From Metaruminococcus_A sp964607135 (GTDB lineage Bacteria > Bacillota > Clostridia > Oscillospirales > Ruminococcaceae): a stretch of DNA of 64,000 nucleotides. Position numbers and translations under genes: made by a program. This document shows, piece after piece, positions 1-7,244 of this stretch (the first letter of the stretch is position 1; the number at the start of each line of letters is the position of its first letter). The notes under the pieces were generated by a model. That model searched no databases. It was not told the DNA's origin and saw only the letters and a list, made by a program, of their open reading frames with translations. The stretch is from the NCBI GenBank assembly GCA_964607135.1, contig CAZSIV010000005.1:26013-90012 (forward strand). The letters are read 5' to 3'.

Positions 1-164
1 AGAATCTCGGCCTTTTTATTGCCGTCGTGCGCCATTTTGCGAAGCTTAGCGTCGTTGAGCGAGATGATTGCGATCTCGCTCATGGCAAAAAACGCGTTTA
101 CGAGGATGAGTACAATAAGCAGAGCAATATAAAGCCATATACTGCCGCCGTCAGGATCGGACAT
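1..164 (-). CDS. DUF21/CNNM-type membrane protein (hemolysin/CorC family), N-terminal fragment
   Basis: The first 54 codons of a gene that runs off the left edge. The visible N-terminus begins MSDPDGGSIWLYIALL, continues through one hydrophobic segment and reaches the typical 'NAFFAMSEIAIISL' signature of the DUF21 transmembrane domain in the CNNM/CorC/TlyC family, which is linked to magnesium and other cation transport. ATG start at 164 with an AAAGGAG ribosome site at 174-180. The CBS pair and CorC_HlyC domain usual in the family would lie outside the window, so the exact subfamily cannot be seen. Confidence 0.85.
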   Translation of the reverse strand, partial: MSDPDGGSIWLYIALLIVLILVNAFFAMSEIAIISLNDAKLRKMAHDGNKKAEI

Positions 165-295
165 TTCTGTGTTCTCCTTTAAAAATTTATTCTTGCATCT
201 AACAATATAGAGGATTTCCGGCCGTCTGTCAATCGGATTCCGCGTCGCTCCCCGCTTTTCTTCCCCCCGCGTTTATGGTACAATATTGTTATCAT

Positions 296-510
296 CGTTT
301 AACAAGGGCAGGGAGGGATCCCACCGCCGGCAATCGCGGCCGGGAGTCCCCGGCGGGACAATCGCGATTCATAAGCGGTGCTAAAAGCGACATTGGAATC
401 CCGCAAGGCACATTGTGTTCGCTTTTTACACTGGCGCCTCGCAGGACGAAAACCTGGAGATCAGCCGAGTGTTGGTGTGCGAATTGACAGCGGAGGCATT
501 CCGCGCCCCG
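296..510. repeat. Intergenic repeat cluster A (multi-hairpin family)
   Basis: The gap between the leftmost gene and mutY holds one divergent copy of a repeat family seen three more times in the window (about 1607-2060, 21480-21770 and 29205-29860). Shared landmarks are 'CGATTCATAAG', 'GCGCCTCGCAGGA' near 435 and 'TTGGTGTGCGAATTG' near 471. The short reading frames here are on both strands, overlap each other and have no ribosome site or recognisable product, so I treat the block as non-coding. It ends just before the mutY ribosome site. Confidence 0.6.
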
Positions 511-529
511 GCACGAAAGGAGCGTCAAT

Positions 530-1606
530 TTGAAACTGAATCTCACCTCCGATGCGCTGAAAGCTCTTTCCGCATTGCCGGAGCTGCTCCTGCCGTGGTA
601 TGGAAAAAACGCCCGCTCGATGCCCTGGCGGGAAACGCCGAAGCCCTATTACACCTGGATATCTGAAATTATGCTCCAGCAGACCCGGGTGGATGCGGCC
701 ACCGGCTATTTTCTCCGCTTTGTCGAGGCTCTTCCGTCGATCCTCGCCCTGGCTTCGGTTCCCGATGAGGAACTGATGAAGCTTTGGGAAGGGCTTGGGT
801 ATTACAGCCGGGCGAGGAACTTAAAAAAAGCGGCGGAAATTCTCTGCCGGGATTACGGCGGAGAGCTTCCGGCGGATCACAGCGCCCTTCTCGCCCTCCC
901 CGGAATCGGGAGCTATACCGCTGGGGCCATCGCCTCGATTGCGTTCGGACTCCCTTACCCCGCGGTGGATGGAAATGTCCTGCGGGTGGTTTCCCGGGTG
1001 GCGGAGTGCCGGGCCGATATCGGCGACAATGCGGTGAAAAAAGAGTGGGAGAAGGTGATTTCCGCGATCCTCCCCGAAAAGGACGTCGGAGATTTCAACC
1101 AGTCGCTGATGGAGCTTGGAGCGCTGGTCTGCCAGCCGAACGGTTCTCCCCGCTGTTTGTATTGCCCGCTCGAAAAGGTTTGCATCGGGTTTCGGAACCG
1201 GACGGCGGAGGAACTGCCGGTCAAGGCGCCGAAGAAAGAGCGCAGGGTGGAAAAACTTACGGTTTTCCTTCTCGTTTGCGGCGGCAGGGTCGCGCTCTTG
1301 AAGCGGGGGGAACGGGGACTTCTTGCCGGGCTTTGGGAATTGCCGAACTGCCCGGGCTCTGTTCCGTCTGAGCGGGTGATCGATTATTTTGCTGAACAGG
1401 GGATCGAGGCGGAACCGACACCCGTCGGAACTGCCAAACACATCTTTACCCATGTGGAATGGCAGATGGAGGGGTTTTTGATCCGGCTGAACCGGCCGCT
1501 GGAACTTACCGGTCTGCATTGGGCTGCGAAGGAAGAGCTCGAAGCGAGATATCCCCTTCCGTCCGCCTTTAAAAAATATCGTAAATTCCTGGAAAATATG
1601 TTATAA
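530..1606 (+). CDS. mutY: A/G-specific adenine glycosylase MutY
   Basis: Base-excision repair enzyme that removes adenine mispaired with 8-oxoguanine; 358 residues, the usual length. Start is TTG at 530, 7 nt after AAAGGAG (516-522). An N-terminal helical domain carries the likely catalytic Glu46 in SEIMLQQTR. A helix-hairpin-helix LPGIGSYTAGAIA (123-135) is followed by catalytic Asp147 in PAVDGNV. The iron-sulfur loop has Cys201, 209, 212 and 218, spaced C-X7-C-X2-C-X5-C; the first gap is one residue longer than in E. coli. The C-terminal part (about 230-350) matches the NUDIX-like domain that reads 8-oxoG. The stop codon runs directly into repeat cluster B. Confidence 0.95.
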   Translation: MKLNLTSDALKALSALPELLLPWYGKNARSMPWRETPKPYYTWISEIMLQQTRVDAATGYFLRFVEALPSILALASVPDEELMKLWEGLGYYSRARNLKKAAEILCRDYGGELPADHSALLALPGIGSYTAGAIASIAFGLPYPAVDGNVLRVVSRVAECRADIGDNAVKKEWEKVISAILPEKDVGDFNQSLMELGALVCQPNGSPRCLYCPLEKVCIGFRNRTAEELPVKAPKKERRVEKLTVFLLVCGGRVALLKRGERGLLAGLWELPNCPGSVPSERVIDYFAEQGIEAEPTPVGTAKHIFTHVEWQMEGFLIRLNRPLELTGLHWAAKEELEARYPLPSAFKKYRKFLENML

Positions 1607-2060
1607 TAACCTCACCCATTAACGCAATCGAAGATTGCGAATGGGTGCCCGAGAACATTGTTTTTCGCTGGCGCTCAAAATAATAACCTCACCCGTTGAC
1701 GAAATCGAAGATTTCGGCGGAATGCTTCCGCTGCCAATACGCGATTCACAGGCAGTGCAGATAACAGTGTTGATAACCCGGCGCGCCTCGCAGGACTGAA
1801 ACCTTTTAATTGGTACAATGCCGGTGTGCGAATTACCAGCGGCGGTTCGCCGCCCCGCGAGACGCGTTATACTTAGTTTGTCTTAGGCGTCTCGCAGGAC
1901 AAAAATCTAAAGGCTGGTAAAACCTTGGGGTGCGAATTGTTCAGCCGGGATCACCCGGCGCGCCTCGCAGGATTACAATCTTGAGATCGGTACAATACCA
2001 GCGTGCGAAATTGCTCGGCCTGGGCACAGGCCCTGCGGCAGTTTTCTTGTCCCGCAGCTT
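1607..2060. repeat. Intergenic repeat cluster B (multi-hairpin family)
   Basis: Contains two copies of a hairpin module and three copies of a downstream module. Hairpin 1 (1613-1647) pairs CACCCATT and CGCAATC with GATTGCG and AATGGGTG around a GAA loop. Hairpin 2 (1700-1716) pairs CGAAATC with GATTTCG around the same loop. 'GCGCCTCGCAGGA'-like units start near 1783, 1887 and 1960 and are followed by '...TGTGCGAATT'. Both hairpins are preceded by ATAATAACCTCACCC. No coding sense is visible. From 2060 to 2221 I see only a hairpin, GGCACGGA/TCCGTGCC near 2148-2170, before the antiporter gene. Confidence 0.7.
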
Positions 2061-2221
2061 GCGGCTTTGGGAGCTGCATAGGACATCGCCTTTTCTGATG
2101 AAGAAGGAAATTCGGCGGGTTGCTCTGCGTTCCCCCCGATAGACGGGCACGGAACTGCGATCCGTGCCGGACGGAAAATATGGGAATACCGCTTAAAATT
2201 ATTTGAAACGGAGGAATGCCA

Positions 2222-3727
2222 ATGTCGTTGTCGCTGATCCAGCTTATGATCGCGGGCGCAGTCGTGCTGCTCGTCTGCGTCGCTTCCAGTAAATTTCTCT
2301 ACCGTTTCGGCGTTCCAACCCTGTTGATCTTTTTAGCGCTGGGGATGATCTGCGGCTCAGACGGGCTTTTTGGTTTCTATTTTGACGATTATTCCATCGC
2401 CTGGGAGATCTGTTCGGTCGGCCTGGTTTTTATCATGTTCTACGGCGGCTTCGGCACCAACTGGAAGGCCGCAAAGCCTGTCGCCGTCCCTTCGGTTTTG
2501 ATGTCCACCCTCGGTGTGGTCATCACGGCGGGATTAACCGGGCTGTTTTGTTATTTCGTTTTGAAGACCACACTTTTGGAGGGATTTTTGATCGGCTCCA
2601 TCGTCGGATCGACCGACGCGGCCTCGGTTTTCTCGATCCTCCGCTCCCGTAAGCTGAACCTGAAAGGGGGGCTCGCATCCCTCCTCGAAATTGAAAGCGG
2701 GAGCAATGACCCGGTCGCCTATATGATGACTCTGGTGGTTTTGATCCTGATGTCCCCCCTGGGAACCGATCCCGGGACGATCGCCGTCATGCTGGTTTCT
2801 CAGGTCGGCTTCGGGCTCTTGGTCGGCCTTCTCCTCGCGGTGATCGCTGTCGCCGTTCTGCGGCGGGTGGAGTTTGAAATCGTGGGGCTGTACCCGATCT
2901 TTCTGGTGGGGATCGCCATCCTTTCCTATTCATTCAGCGAATTTTTGGGTGGGAACGGTTATCTGAGCGTCTATGTCGCCGGAATCATCCTCGGGAACAG
3001 CAAAATTTTCCATAAGCGCAGTCTGGTTCACTTTTTTGACGGAATCTCGTGGCTTATGCAGATCATCCTCTTCTTTGCGCTGGGGCTTCTGGCATTCCCG
3101 TCGCGGCTTCCGTCGGTCGCCCTGTTTGGCGTCCTCATCTCGGTCTTTATGATCTTCGTCGCCCGTCCGGCGGCGACATTCAGCATCCTGAGCTGGTTTA
3201 GGATTCCCTTTAAAAGTCAGCTGTTCGTCTCCTGGGTTGGGCTGCGAGGCGCCGCTTCAATTGTTTTTGCCATTTTTGCGATCAGTTATGCTTCGGGAAA
3301 CCAGATTGTAATTGAAAACGATATTTTCCATGTCGTCTTTTTCGTCGCCCTCTTTTCGGTTGCCGTGCAGGGAACCCTGATTCCTTTTTTTGCCAAGAAG
3401 CTCAAGCTGGTGGATGAAAGCGTTTCGGTCCTCAAGACCTTCAACGACTATCAGGAAGAGTTCAACACCAAGCTTTTGGAGTATAAAATCCATGAAAAAA
3501 GCCGCTGGGCCAACCTGACCCTGATGGATGCCAACATTCCCGATGAAATTCTGGTGGTTATGATCAAGCGGGGACGGGAAGTGATCGTCCCGCGCGGCTC
3601 GACGGTGATCCTCCCGGGAGATACCCTTGTTCTAAGCGGAAATGACATCGAGGAGCAGCTCAAAGCCCAGCGCCGGAAGCTGGAAAAAGAAAAGGAAAAG
3701 GTGCAGAAGCGGAAGGAAACGGGCTGA
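2222..3727 (+). CDS. K+/H+ antiporter, CPA1/NhaP2 type with RCK_C domain
   Basis: Integral membrane cation/proton antiporter of about 501 residues. The first ~390 residues form 12 or so hydrophobic helices, including 'GSIVGSTDAASVFSIL' and 'ESGSNDPVAY', motifs typical of the CPA1 Na+/H+ exchanger fold. The cytoplasmic tail (about 410-490) reads as a TrkA-C/RCK_C regulatory domain ('VIVPRGSTVILPGDTLVL') and ends in a charged coiled segment. An ATG at 2216 is in frame but lies 1 nt from GGAGG (2210-2214); the ATG at 2222 has a 7-nt spacer and is preferred. In Firmicutes such antiporters often answer to cyclic di-AMP through the RCK_C domain; that is inference here. Confidence 0.88.
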   Translation: MSLSLIQLMIAGAVVLLVCVASSKFLYRFGVPTLLIFLALGMICGSDGLFGFYFDDYSIAWEICSVGLVFIMFYGGFGTNWKAAKPVAVPSVLMSTLGVVITAGLTGLFCYFVLKTTLLEGFLIGSIVGSTDAASVFSILRSRKLNLKGGLASLLEIESGSNDPVAYMMTLVVLILMSPLGTDPGTIAVMLVSQVGFGLLVGLLLAVIAVAVLRRVEFEIVGLYPIFLVGIAILSYSFSEFLGGNGYLSVYVAGIILGNSKIFHKRSLVHFFDGISWLMQIILFFALGLLAFPSRLPSVALFGVLISVFMIFVARPAATFSILSWFRIPFKSQLFVSWVGLRGAASIVFAIFAISYASGNQIVIENDIFHVVFFVALFSVAVQGTLIPFFAKKLKLVDESVSVLKTFNDYQEEFNTKLLEYKIHEKSRWANLTLMDANIPDEILVVMIKRGREVIVPRGSTVILPGDTLVLSGNDIEEQLKAQRRKLEKEKEKVQKRKETG

Positions 3728-3751
3728 GAGTGTAGGAAGGCGGTGGTTTGG

Positions 3752-4384
3752 TTGAAAAAAGTGGTTTGGAAAGGCGGGGCTCTGTTAGCGCCGACGCCTC
3801 CGGCCATGGTGAGCTGCGGCCCCATGGAGCGCCCCAATATCATCACGGTCGGTTGGACGGGGATCACCAGCACCATACCGCCCAAAACCTATATTTCCCT
3901 TCGTCCGGATCGGTATTCCTATGGCTTGATCCGGGAGTCGGGCGTGTTTGCCGTCAACCTCACGACCGCCCCGTTGGTGCGGGCCGCCGATTTTTGCGGC
4001 GTCCGTTCGGGGAAGGATTTGGATAAATTCGCCGCGGTCGGGCTCACAGCGAAACCGGGGCCGGAAACCGGCTGCCCGGTCATCGGGGAAAGCCCGCTCA
4101 GCATGGAGTGCCGGGTGACGGAGGTTCTCCCCATGGGCTCGCATGACATGTTTTTGGCCGATATCGTCTCCGTGCTGGTCGACCCTGCCTGCCTCGATTC
4201 GGACGGAAGGCTCCGGCTCGACCGCTGCCGCCTCGCGGCATATGCACACGGCGAATATTTTGAACTGGGGCAGAAGCTCGGGAGCTTTGGCTTTTCGGTT
4301 CGCAAAAAGCCGGCTTCCTCAAAAAGGGGGAGAACCGGGCGAAAGCGCACAGCATCCCCTAAAAAACGGGATACCAAACGGTGA
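3752..4384 (+). CDS. Flavin reductase family protein (flavoredoxin-like)
   Basis: Flavin-binding split-barrel protein of about 210 residues. The N-terminus 'MKKVVWKGGALLAPTPP' followed by 'VSCGPMERPNIITVGWTG' is typical of the FMN-binding flavoredoxin/flavin-reductase family. The central part (YSYGLIRESGVFAVNL and the DFCGVRSGKDLDKF region) fits the same fold. The basic, Ser/Arg/Lys-rich C-terminal tail of about 30 residues is an unusual extension. Start is uncertain: TTG 3752 gives the family-like N-terminus, while GTG 3743 lies only 2 nt from AGGAAGG. It sits 15-25 nt after the antiporter and 12 nt before the next gene, so co-transcription is likely. Substrate unknown. Confidence 0.82.
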   Translation: MKKVVWKGGALLAPTPPAMVSCGPMERPNIITVGWTGITSTIPPKTYISLRPDRYSYGLIRESGVFAVNLTTAPLVRAADFCGVRSGKDLDKFAAVGLTAKPGPETGCPVIGESPLSMECRVTEVLPMGSHDMFLADIVSVLVDPACLDSDGRLRLDRCRLAAYAHGEYFELGQKLGSFGFSVRKKPASSKRGRTGRKRTASPKKRDTKR

Positions 4385-4396
4385 GGAGGGTATGCA

Positions 4397-5230
4397 ATGT
4401 TCCCGATCCGCTGTCCTTTATGCGGCACGCCGCTCCTTTTAAACGGCGGCTGCTATCGGTGTGAAAACCGCCATTCTTATGACCGCGCCAAAAGCGGCTA
4501 TGTGAATCTGCTCGATTCCTCCCGGAAGAGGTCGAAAATCCCTGGCGACAACAAGCTGATGTCGGCGGCGAGACGGGATTTTCTGAACAAAGGGTATTAC
4601 GAGCCTTTGTCGAACGCCTTAAACAGCGCCTGCCTTGCCCGGCTGAGCGGCAGTCCGAGCCCGGTGATCCTCGACGCGGGCTGCGGGGAAGGGTACTACA
4701 CCTCCCGGCTTGCCGAGGCGCTTTCCCGGGAAGGCGTCCGGCCGGAGATTTTGGGGATCGATATCTCCAAGTTTGCCGCTGATCTCGCCGCAAAACGCTG
4801 CAAAGCGGCTGCCTTTGCAGCGGCCAGTGTCTTTCATCTTCCCGTTTTTGACCACTCCTGCAATCTCGTCCTCAGCCTGTTCGCCCCTTACTGCGGGGAA
4901 GAATTCCTCCGTGTCCTGAAGCCGGGTGGTTTTTTCGTGATGGCGATCCCCGGGCGGGACCACCTCTGGGAGCTGAAACAGGCTGTCTACGAAACGCCTT
5001 ATAAAAATGAAATCAGGGATTACCCGCTCGACGGCTTTGAATTTTTGAGCGCCGAAAAGGTTGAAACGGTTCTCGAGCTTCCGTCTAAGGAGGATATTCT
5101 CCATCTATTCGAGATGACGCCCTATTATTACAAAACTTCGAAACAGGATCAGGAGCGGCTGGAGAAGCTTGATTGGCTTACTGTCACGGCGTCCTTTGAG
5201 CTTTTAACCTATCGATTGAAAAACAAATAG
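4397..5230 (+). CDS. 23S rRNA (guanine-N1)-methyltransferase, RlmA family
   Basis: SAM-dependent methyltransferase of 277 residues. An N-terminal zinc finger uses Cys6, Cys9, Cys19 and Cys22 with His26, and runs into the family-typical 'HSYDRAKSGYVNLL'. The SAM site 'VILDAGCGEGYYTSRL' lies at about residues 91-106, and 'LKPGGFFVMAIPGRDHLWEL' follows in the catalytic domain. This arrangement is that of RlmA(I)/RlmA(II), which methylate G745 or G748 in helix 35 of 23S rRNA and influence macrolide/tylosin response; which position cannot be told by eye. ATG 4397 follows a GAGGAGG site. Probably the last gene of the 2222-5230 run. Confidence 0.9.
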   Translation: MFPIRCPLCGTPLLLNGGCYRCENRHSYDRAKSGYVNLLDSSRKRSKIPGDNKLMSAARRDFLNKGYYEPLSNALNSACLARLSGSPSPVILDAGCGEGYYTSRLAEALSREGVRPEILGIDISKFAADLAAKRCKAAAFAAASVFHLPVFDHSCNLVLSLFAPYCGEEFLRVLKPGGFFVMAIPGRDHLWELKQAVYETPYKNEIRDYPLDGFEFLSAEKVETVLELPSKEDILHLFEMTPYYYKTSKQDQERLEKLDWLTVTASFELLTYRLKNK

Positions 5231-5344
5231 TATAAATCTTTATAATAATACAAAAATTGACAAAATAAGACGTTTTATGTTTGTTTTTTTGCCATGTGGA
5301 TGAAGAACAGACTGAATGAAAAAACAACAAAGGAGCAATGAAAG

Positions 5345-6118
5345 ATGTACATTCTTGGACGCGTTCAGATGCTGGCCCCTCTGCCTTACGAGGAGGGGGT
5401 CAAACGATTGATGGAAAAGGGGTTCGACGGGATCGAGTTTGGAATTTCCGACCGGGAATTCAAGCCCCGTCCTGAATTTTTCGCCCCCGGCTTTGCCGAG
5501 GAGATGAAGCGGGTGATCCGCCGGTACGGCGTTAAGGCTTATTCGGTCAGCGCGCATATGGATTACACCGAAAGCGAGGAGGCTTTTAAAGCGGTTCACG
5601 ATGCGATCCGGGTGGCGAAGGAGATGGGCGCCCCGCTCGTCATCATCAACGGCGCCAAGCTCCGCGAGGAGGAGCCGTACGATGTCCAGTGGGCGCGGCA
5701 GATCGAAAAGACAAAAGAGCTCTGCAAATATGCGGAAGAGCTGGGGATCGACCTCGCCATGGAGTTTGAGCCGGGCTTCGTCCTCGATAACACGGAACGG
5801 ATGCTCCGAGCCTTCGATGAAATCGGTTCTCCGGTGCTCAAGGTAAACGCCGATGTGGGACATGTTTTCTTGCAGGATCCAGACCCGATGGCGGCCATCG
5901 AAAGCTGTAAGGGGCTGATCGTACACGCCCATCTGGAGAACATGAAAACCGGTGTCCACAACCACCTGGTTCCCTATGAGGGGGATATGGATCTGCCCGG
6001 CTACATTGCCAAGCTGCGGGAGGTCGGCTTTGACGGGATGGCCGCTTTTGACGCGTATCAGTACGATTATGAGGCGGTCGCGGAGGACTCTGTCAAATAC
6101 TTCAAAGGGATTTTATAA
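5345..6118 (+). CDS. Sugar phosphate isomerase/epimerase (AP-endonuclease-2-like TIM barrel)
   Basis: A 257-residue xylose-isomerase-like TIM barrel. Metal-binding acidic and histidine residues are visible in 'GVKAYSVSAHMD', 'LAMEFEPG', 'VNADVGHVF', 'GLIVHAHLEN' and the final 'GMAAFDAY'. The family includes ketose epimerases, inosose isomerases and dehydratases acting on sugars or polyols; the substrate cannot be read from sequence. ATG 5345 has an AAAGGAG site. It stands alone: 114 nt of AT-rich DNA precede it and a strong hairpin terminator follows at 6228. Confidence 0.85.
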   Translation: MYILGRVQMLAPLPYEEGVKRLMEKGFDGIEFGISDREFKPRPEFFAPGFAEEMKRVIRRYGVKAYSVSAHMDYTESEEAFKAVHDAIRVAKEMGAPLVIINGAKLREEEPYDVQWARQIEKTKELCKYAEELGIDLAMEFEPGFVLDNTERMLRAFDEIGSPVLKVNADVGHVFLQDPDPMAAIESCKGLIVHAHLENMKTGVHNHLVPYEGDMDLPGYIAKLREVGFDGMAAFDAYQYDYEAVAEDSVKYFKGIL

Positions 6119-6227
6119 CTTGGACGGAGCATAATCTGCCTGAGAGTGGATTTCCCGCTGGATACAGGCCGGATTTTGTCGATCCCTGTCCACATTAAAT
6201 GACAAGGCGATGCCCTTTACTGAACTT

Positions 6228-6274
6228 AAAACAAGAGGAACCCGTGTTTGAAACGACGGGTTCCTCTTGTTTTT
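6228..6274. terminator. Rho-independent terminator after the sugar isomerase
   Basis: Inverted repeat AACAAGAGGAACCCGT with its complement ACGGGTTCCTCTTGTT, then TTTTTC on the plus strand. A-rich DNA on the left side means it may also work from the other strand. The rest of the 6119-6419 gap holds no gene I can support. Confidence 0.85.
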
Positions 6275-6387
6275 CTGTGGCGGATACAATTTTTCGACAA
6301 GACGGAGCAACGAACTGTTTCCCTTTATGAAGACCGGTTTCTTTGCTGGAAAGAGACAATTTCCAGGGACATTGAGGGGCGAAAGAC

Positions 6388-6405
6388 ACGCCAGCCGGCT
6401 GGCGT
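6388..6405 (-). terminator. Perfect 18-bp palindrome downstream of the Cof-type HAD gene
   Basis: ACGCCAGCC followed by its exact complement GGCTGGCGT, 15 nt past the stop codon of the minus-strand gene at 6420. Read on the minus strand it is followed by GTCTTTC, a weak U-tract. It could be a terminator or a protein-binding palindrome. Confidence 0.5.
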
Positions 6406-6419
6406 TTGAAATGGAAGCT

Positions 6420-7244
6420 TTACCGGCATTCCCGCTCCAAAAAATAGGCGACCCCGTCGTTGATGTTGGAGCCGATGACCCCATCCGCCTTCTGTTTCAA
6501 GTCCTCCGCGGCATTTTCCACCGCGTATTTTCGGTCGCAGGCTTCAAAGAGCGGGAGGTCGTTCAGGTTGTCCCCAAAGCCGACGATTTCCTCCGGCTTT
6601 AAGAAACCCCGCAGCCAGCAGACCGCGTGGTATTTGGATGCGGCGGCACTGTAAAGCTCTAAGAACCACATCCCGGGGTGATAGACGTCCCGGTAGTAGG
6701 AATAGCCGATATCTGTCCGCTCCCGCAGCGCATCCGCCACCGGGTCGAGCTTTTCTTTTTTCTCGAGCAGGCAGAAGTAGAGGGTATTCTCCGCCGGGAG
6801 CAGCTCGAAATCCGGAACCTGCGTAAAAGGCTTCCCGTATTTTTCCCTCCGGCCCTCGACGAATTCCCGTTTCACGTGGGAATCCAGTGTTTCATAATAA
6901 GTCATCAGCCCTGTTTCCAGCAGGCGGTAGACAAAGCCGCTGATGCCGTATTCCCTTAACATCGCTTTGATCTCCCGCACCGTTTTTAAGGGGATCGGGT
7001 TTTGATGGAGGCAAGCGCCTGTCGCCATGTCGTAGATCACGACCCCGTTCATCAAAACGGCCGGGAGGCAGAACGGAACGCCTTTGAGGATTTCAAAGGC
7101 GGTTTCAGTAGTGCGGGCAGTCGCAAAGGTGACCGCTGTCCCACCCTGGATCAGACGGGTGAGGGATGCAGCCGTGTATTCCGAAAGCTCCGCCTGCCCG
7201 TTGAGGAGGGTGCCGTCCAGATCGGAGATATAAAGCGTTCTCAT
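6420..7244 (-). CDS. Cof-type HAD-IIB family sugar phosphatase
   Basis: A 274-residue HAD phosphatase. Motif I 'YISDLDGTLLNG' near the N-terminus provides the nucleophile Asp, 'VTFATART' is motif II, and 'EEIVGFGDNLNDLPLFE' is motif III/IV with the Mg2+ aspartates. The large insertion between motifs II and III is the C2B cap typical of Cof/YidA proteins, which dephosphorylate sugar phosphates, pyridoxal phosphate or FMN. Its ATG overlaps the stop codon of the alpha-galactosidase gene upstream (TCAT at 7241-7244), so the two are translationally coupled. A role in clearing sugar phosphates from galactoside use is plausible but not shown. Confidence 0.9.
   Translation of the reverse strand: MRTLYISDLDGTLLNGQAELSEYTAASLTRLIQGGTAVTFATARTTETAFEILKGVPFCLPAVLMNGVVIYDMATGACLHQNPIPLKTVREIKAMLREYGISGFVYRLLETGLMTYYETLDSHVKREFVEGRREKYGKPFTQVPDFELLPAENTLYFCLLEKKEKLDPVADALRERTDIGYSYYRDVYHPGMWFLELYSAAASKYHAVCWLRGFLKPEEIVGFGDNLNDLPLFEACDRKYAVENAAEDLKQKADGVIGSNINDGVAYFLERECR

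Noticed and set aside
821..1519. 232-codon minus-strand frame opposite mutY
   Set aside because: Shadow frame of a GC-rich gene; the plus strand encodes a complete MutY with all motifs.
1607..2060. CRISPR array suggested by repeated units
   Set aside because: Units are of unequal spacing, are themselves hairpin-rich, and there are no uniform short repeats with unique spacers and no cas genes.
2060..2221. Cyclic di-AMP (ydaO) riboswitch before the K+/H+ antiporter
   Set aside because: Only a simple hairpin is visible; the conserved ydaO core sequences are not recognisable.
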